A stretch of DNA of 64,000 bases from Lonicera japonica (Eukaryota; Streptophyta; Magnoliopsida; Dipsacales; Caprifoliaceae): contig CM038467.1 of NCBI GenBank assembly GCA_021464415.1, forward strand, positions 13,347,411 through 13,411,410, written 5' to 3'. Positions 62,467 through 64,000 of the stretch are shown in pieces. Both the position numbers and the translations under genes were made by a program. Every line of letters begins with the position of its first letter. Position 1 is the first letter of the stretch. The notes under the pieces are model-generated. The model searched no databases, was not told the origin of the DNA, and was given only the letters and a program-made list of their open reading frames with translations.

Positions 62467-64000
62467 GCCTTTTAACCTATAGCCAATTTTCTATTTTTAT
62501 GACTATTGAGTTGGGAATATGCAGAGTATGTAAGAGAGAGTAGTTGGAAACATTTACACAGTTCTCTCACTGAAAATTTTAGCAATAGTGAGCGTTGCTT
62601 TAATTTAACTAGCAGAAGAGTTAACGAGGTACGCACTTGCTTCTCGAACTGTTGTCCACCCTTTTTCCAAGTGTGCATATTTGCATCTTTCTTTTTGTAT
62701 ATATACACCTAAGTTTTGAGACTTCCTGATAGTAATATATATCAGATACTTTCCATTGGTACCATTGCCGAAATCCTCACTTCTCTCCATATGGCTGTGA
62801 ATATGTCTTCTCTCTCATGGTACAAACATATTACTCATGAAGAAGGGGTCTATAGGCGATAAAGTCTGGTGGGTTGATCAAATCTTGGCTTGTTAATTCT
62901 TGACCCAGCTTAAAGAATTCGATTTTTTTAGATAGATTTAAAAGGTATTTAATAAACCAATATTGGACGAGTTTCAACCCAGCAAAGATGAGACGGACTT
63001 GTATACTTCATATCCTTGGCCCTTGGTCATGGAGCAACAATCCTTACTCTGTTATCACATAGAAGGTTAGGTGCGAGCAGAAAGTTTTTTCCTTTAATGA
63101 GTAATGTTAAGGCAGATATAATACACTAAATGCATTTGATTGGTCCAAAAACGACGTATTGACTATACCATAAATGATGCTATTTTGTGTAGTCTTTGCA
63201 AGCAGGACATTATTGATTTTTTGTTTCCTTCTCTGAATATGCTATTACAAGTTCATGATCGTCTCATTACTGAACGACACGTGTCATGGATGAACAACTT
63301 TCCAAGTACATGGTGCGTCTTCTATTTATTTATTTGAACATTATGACTTTCTTGGTTGGAGTTTTTGAATGTTTATTAAAAATTTAGTCTTGAGTTTTTT
63401 TTCCCTTCATTTATTAAAGTATTTTTAACATGGAATCAAATATGATTTTATTTTTTTTTAAAAGAACATCAAAAAATATATTTTAAAATCCCAACCAAAA
63501 AACAATTGGGCAGACTTAAAATAAAGTAAATGGAATGCATTGCCATTGTCACTTTGATACTCAAACATCATAAAGAAGGCAGGTGAATAAAAGGTCTATG
63601 ATGGCAATCGAGAGTTGACTAGACCAGTCTCGGCTAAATACTAGCTCAATTGGCACCTTTAATTTCAATTTTGAATAAAAGAAAGATAAAAGACCAGCAA
63701 TTTGTTAGTGTTACTACTTAAGGGCTAAATTCGACCTTCCAACATGATTGCTTGAAATTATTTTAAAATAAATAAAGAAGTAATTGTAGTGAGTTCGATC
63801 TGTTTTAATGTCTTAGTTACTCTTGTTTTTAGGGTCCTGTTAACCCTTGATTATGGATTAAGAACCTGCCTAATTTTGCTTAACCTCAATAAAAATATAA
63901 GCGTGTTGAGAAATAAAAAAGATTCTTATCATCATTATTTTTGAAAAAATGAAGAAAGGCTAATCTAATGATTCAAGGGGTAAATGGAGAAGGAAAAGAT
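62467..64000. other. 3' flank of the RING gene, no further gene
   Basis: It contains the probable 3' UTR. Short frames (62472-62790, 63140-63337) show no recognisable domain. No RNA gene or transposon end was seen before the window ends. Confidence 0.45.

Overview
This window is nuclear DNA of a flowering plant, very probably a eudicot. It is strongly AT-rich with many (TA)n, (TAA)n, (AG)n and (CT)n microsatellites. Its genes have short GT..AG introns, and it carries typical plant transposons (Ty1/copia, MULE, hAT, Tourist-like MITEs, tRNA-derived SINEs). I cannot name the species.

Three genes can be reconstructed completely. (1) A CYC/TB1-class TCP transcription factor, closest in my reading to BRC1/TCP18, lies on the minus strand at 25122-26267. 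It has two exons and 343 aa; the second exon is only 57 nt. (2) MSH2, the eukaryotic MutS homologue of mismatch repair, lies on the plus strand at 36492-42868, with 13 exons and 941 aa. A perfect E2F-type element sits about 125 bp before its ATG. (3) A multi-pass membrane protein of the TMEM185/'Fragile-X-F-associated' type with a C-terminal C3HC4 RING finger lies on the plus strand at 55055-62466, with 14 exons and 466 aa. The genes are unrelated in function; they are neighbours, not a pathway.

Layout. 1-2.8 kb: repeat-like DNA. 2.84-8.80 kb: a palindrome-studded MITE-like element, interrupted at 3720-8745 by a complete but dead Ty1/copia retrotransposon. 8.8-25.1 kb: gene-poor sequence with SINE-like copies, a Tourist-like MITE (15976-16404), a cluster of perfect hairpins (16.85-16.97 kb) and an old tandem duplication (19.35-22.0 kb). 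25.1-26.9 kb: the TCP gene and an upstream region holding four copies of one 13-mer. 28.6-36.3 kb: MITEs, a possible solo LTR and a small RNase H-like relic. 36.3-42.9 kb: MSH2 with two MITEs in introns. 44.2-53.4 kb: a transposon island made of a SINE, two MITEs end to end, a non-autonomous long-TIR MULE, and a second long-TIR MULE with a broken transposase and an open GRF-zinc-finger ORF, itself split by an hAT element. 54.8-62.5 kb: the RING gene, with another MITE in its last intron.

The most unusual signals are the array of about nine related 21-25 bp palindromes at 3004-3578, the GRF-zinc-finger/membrane ORF riding in a MULE opposite the transposase, and the 4x repeated 13-mer upstream of the TCP gene. 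Exon coordinates and domain positions come from reading the sequence by eye; family names come from recognised protein motifs, with no database search.
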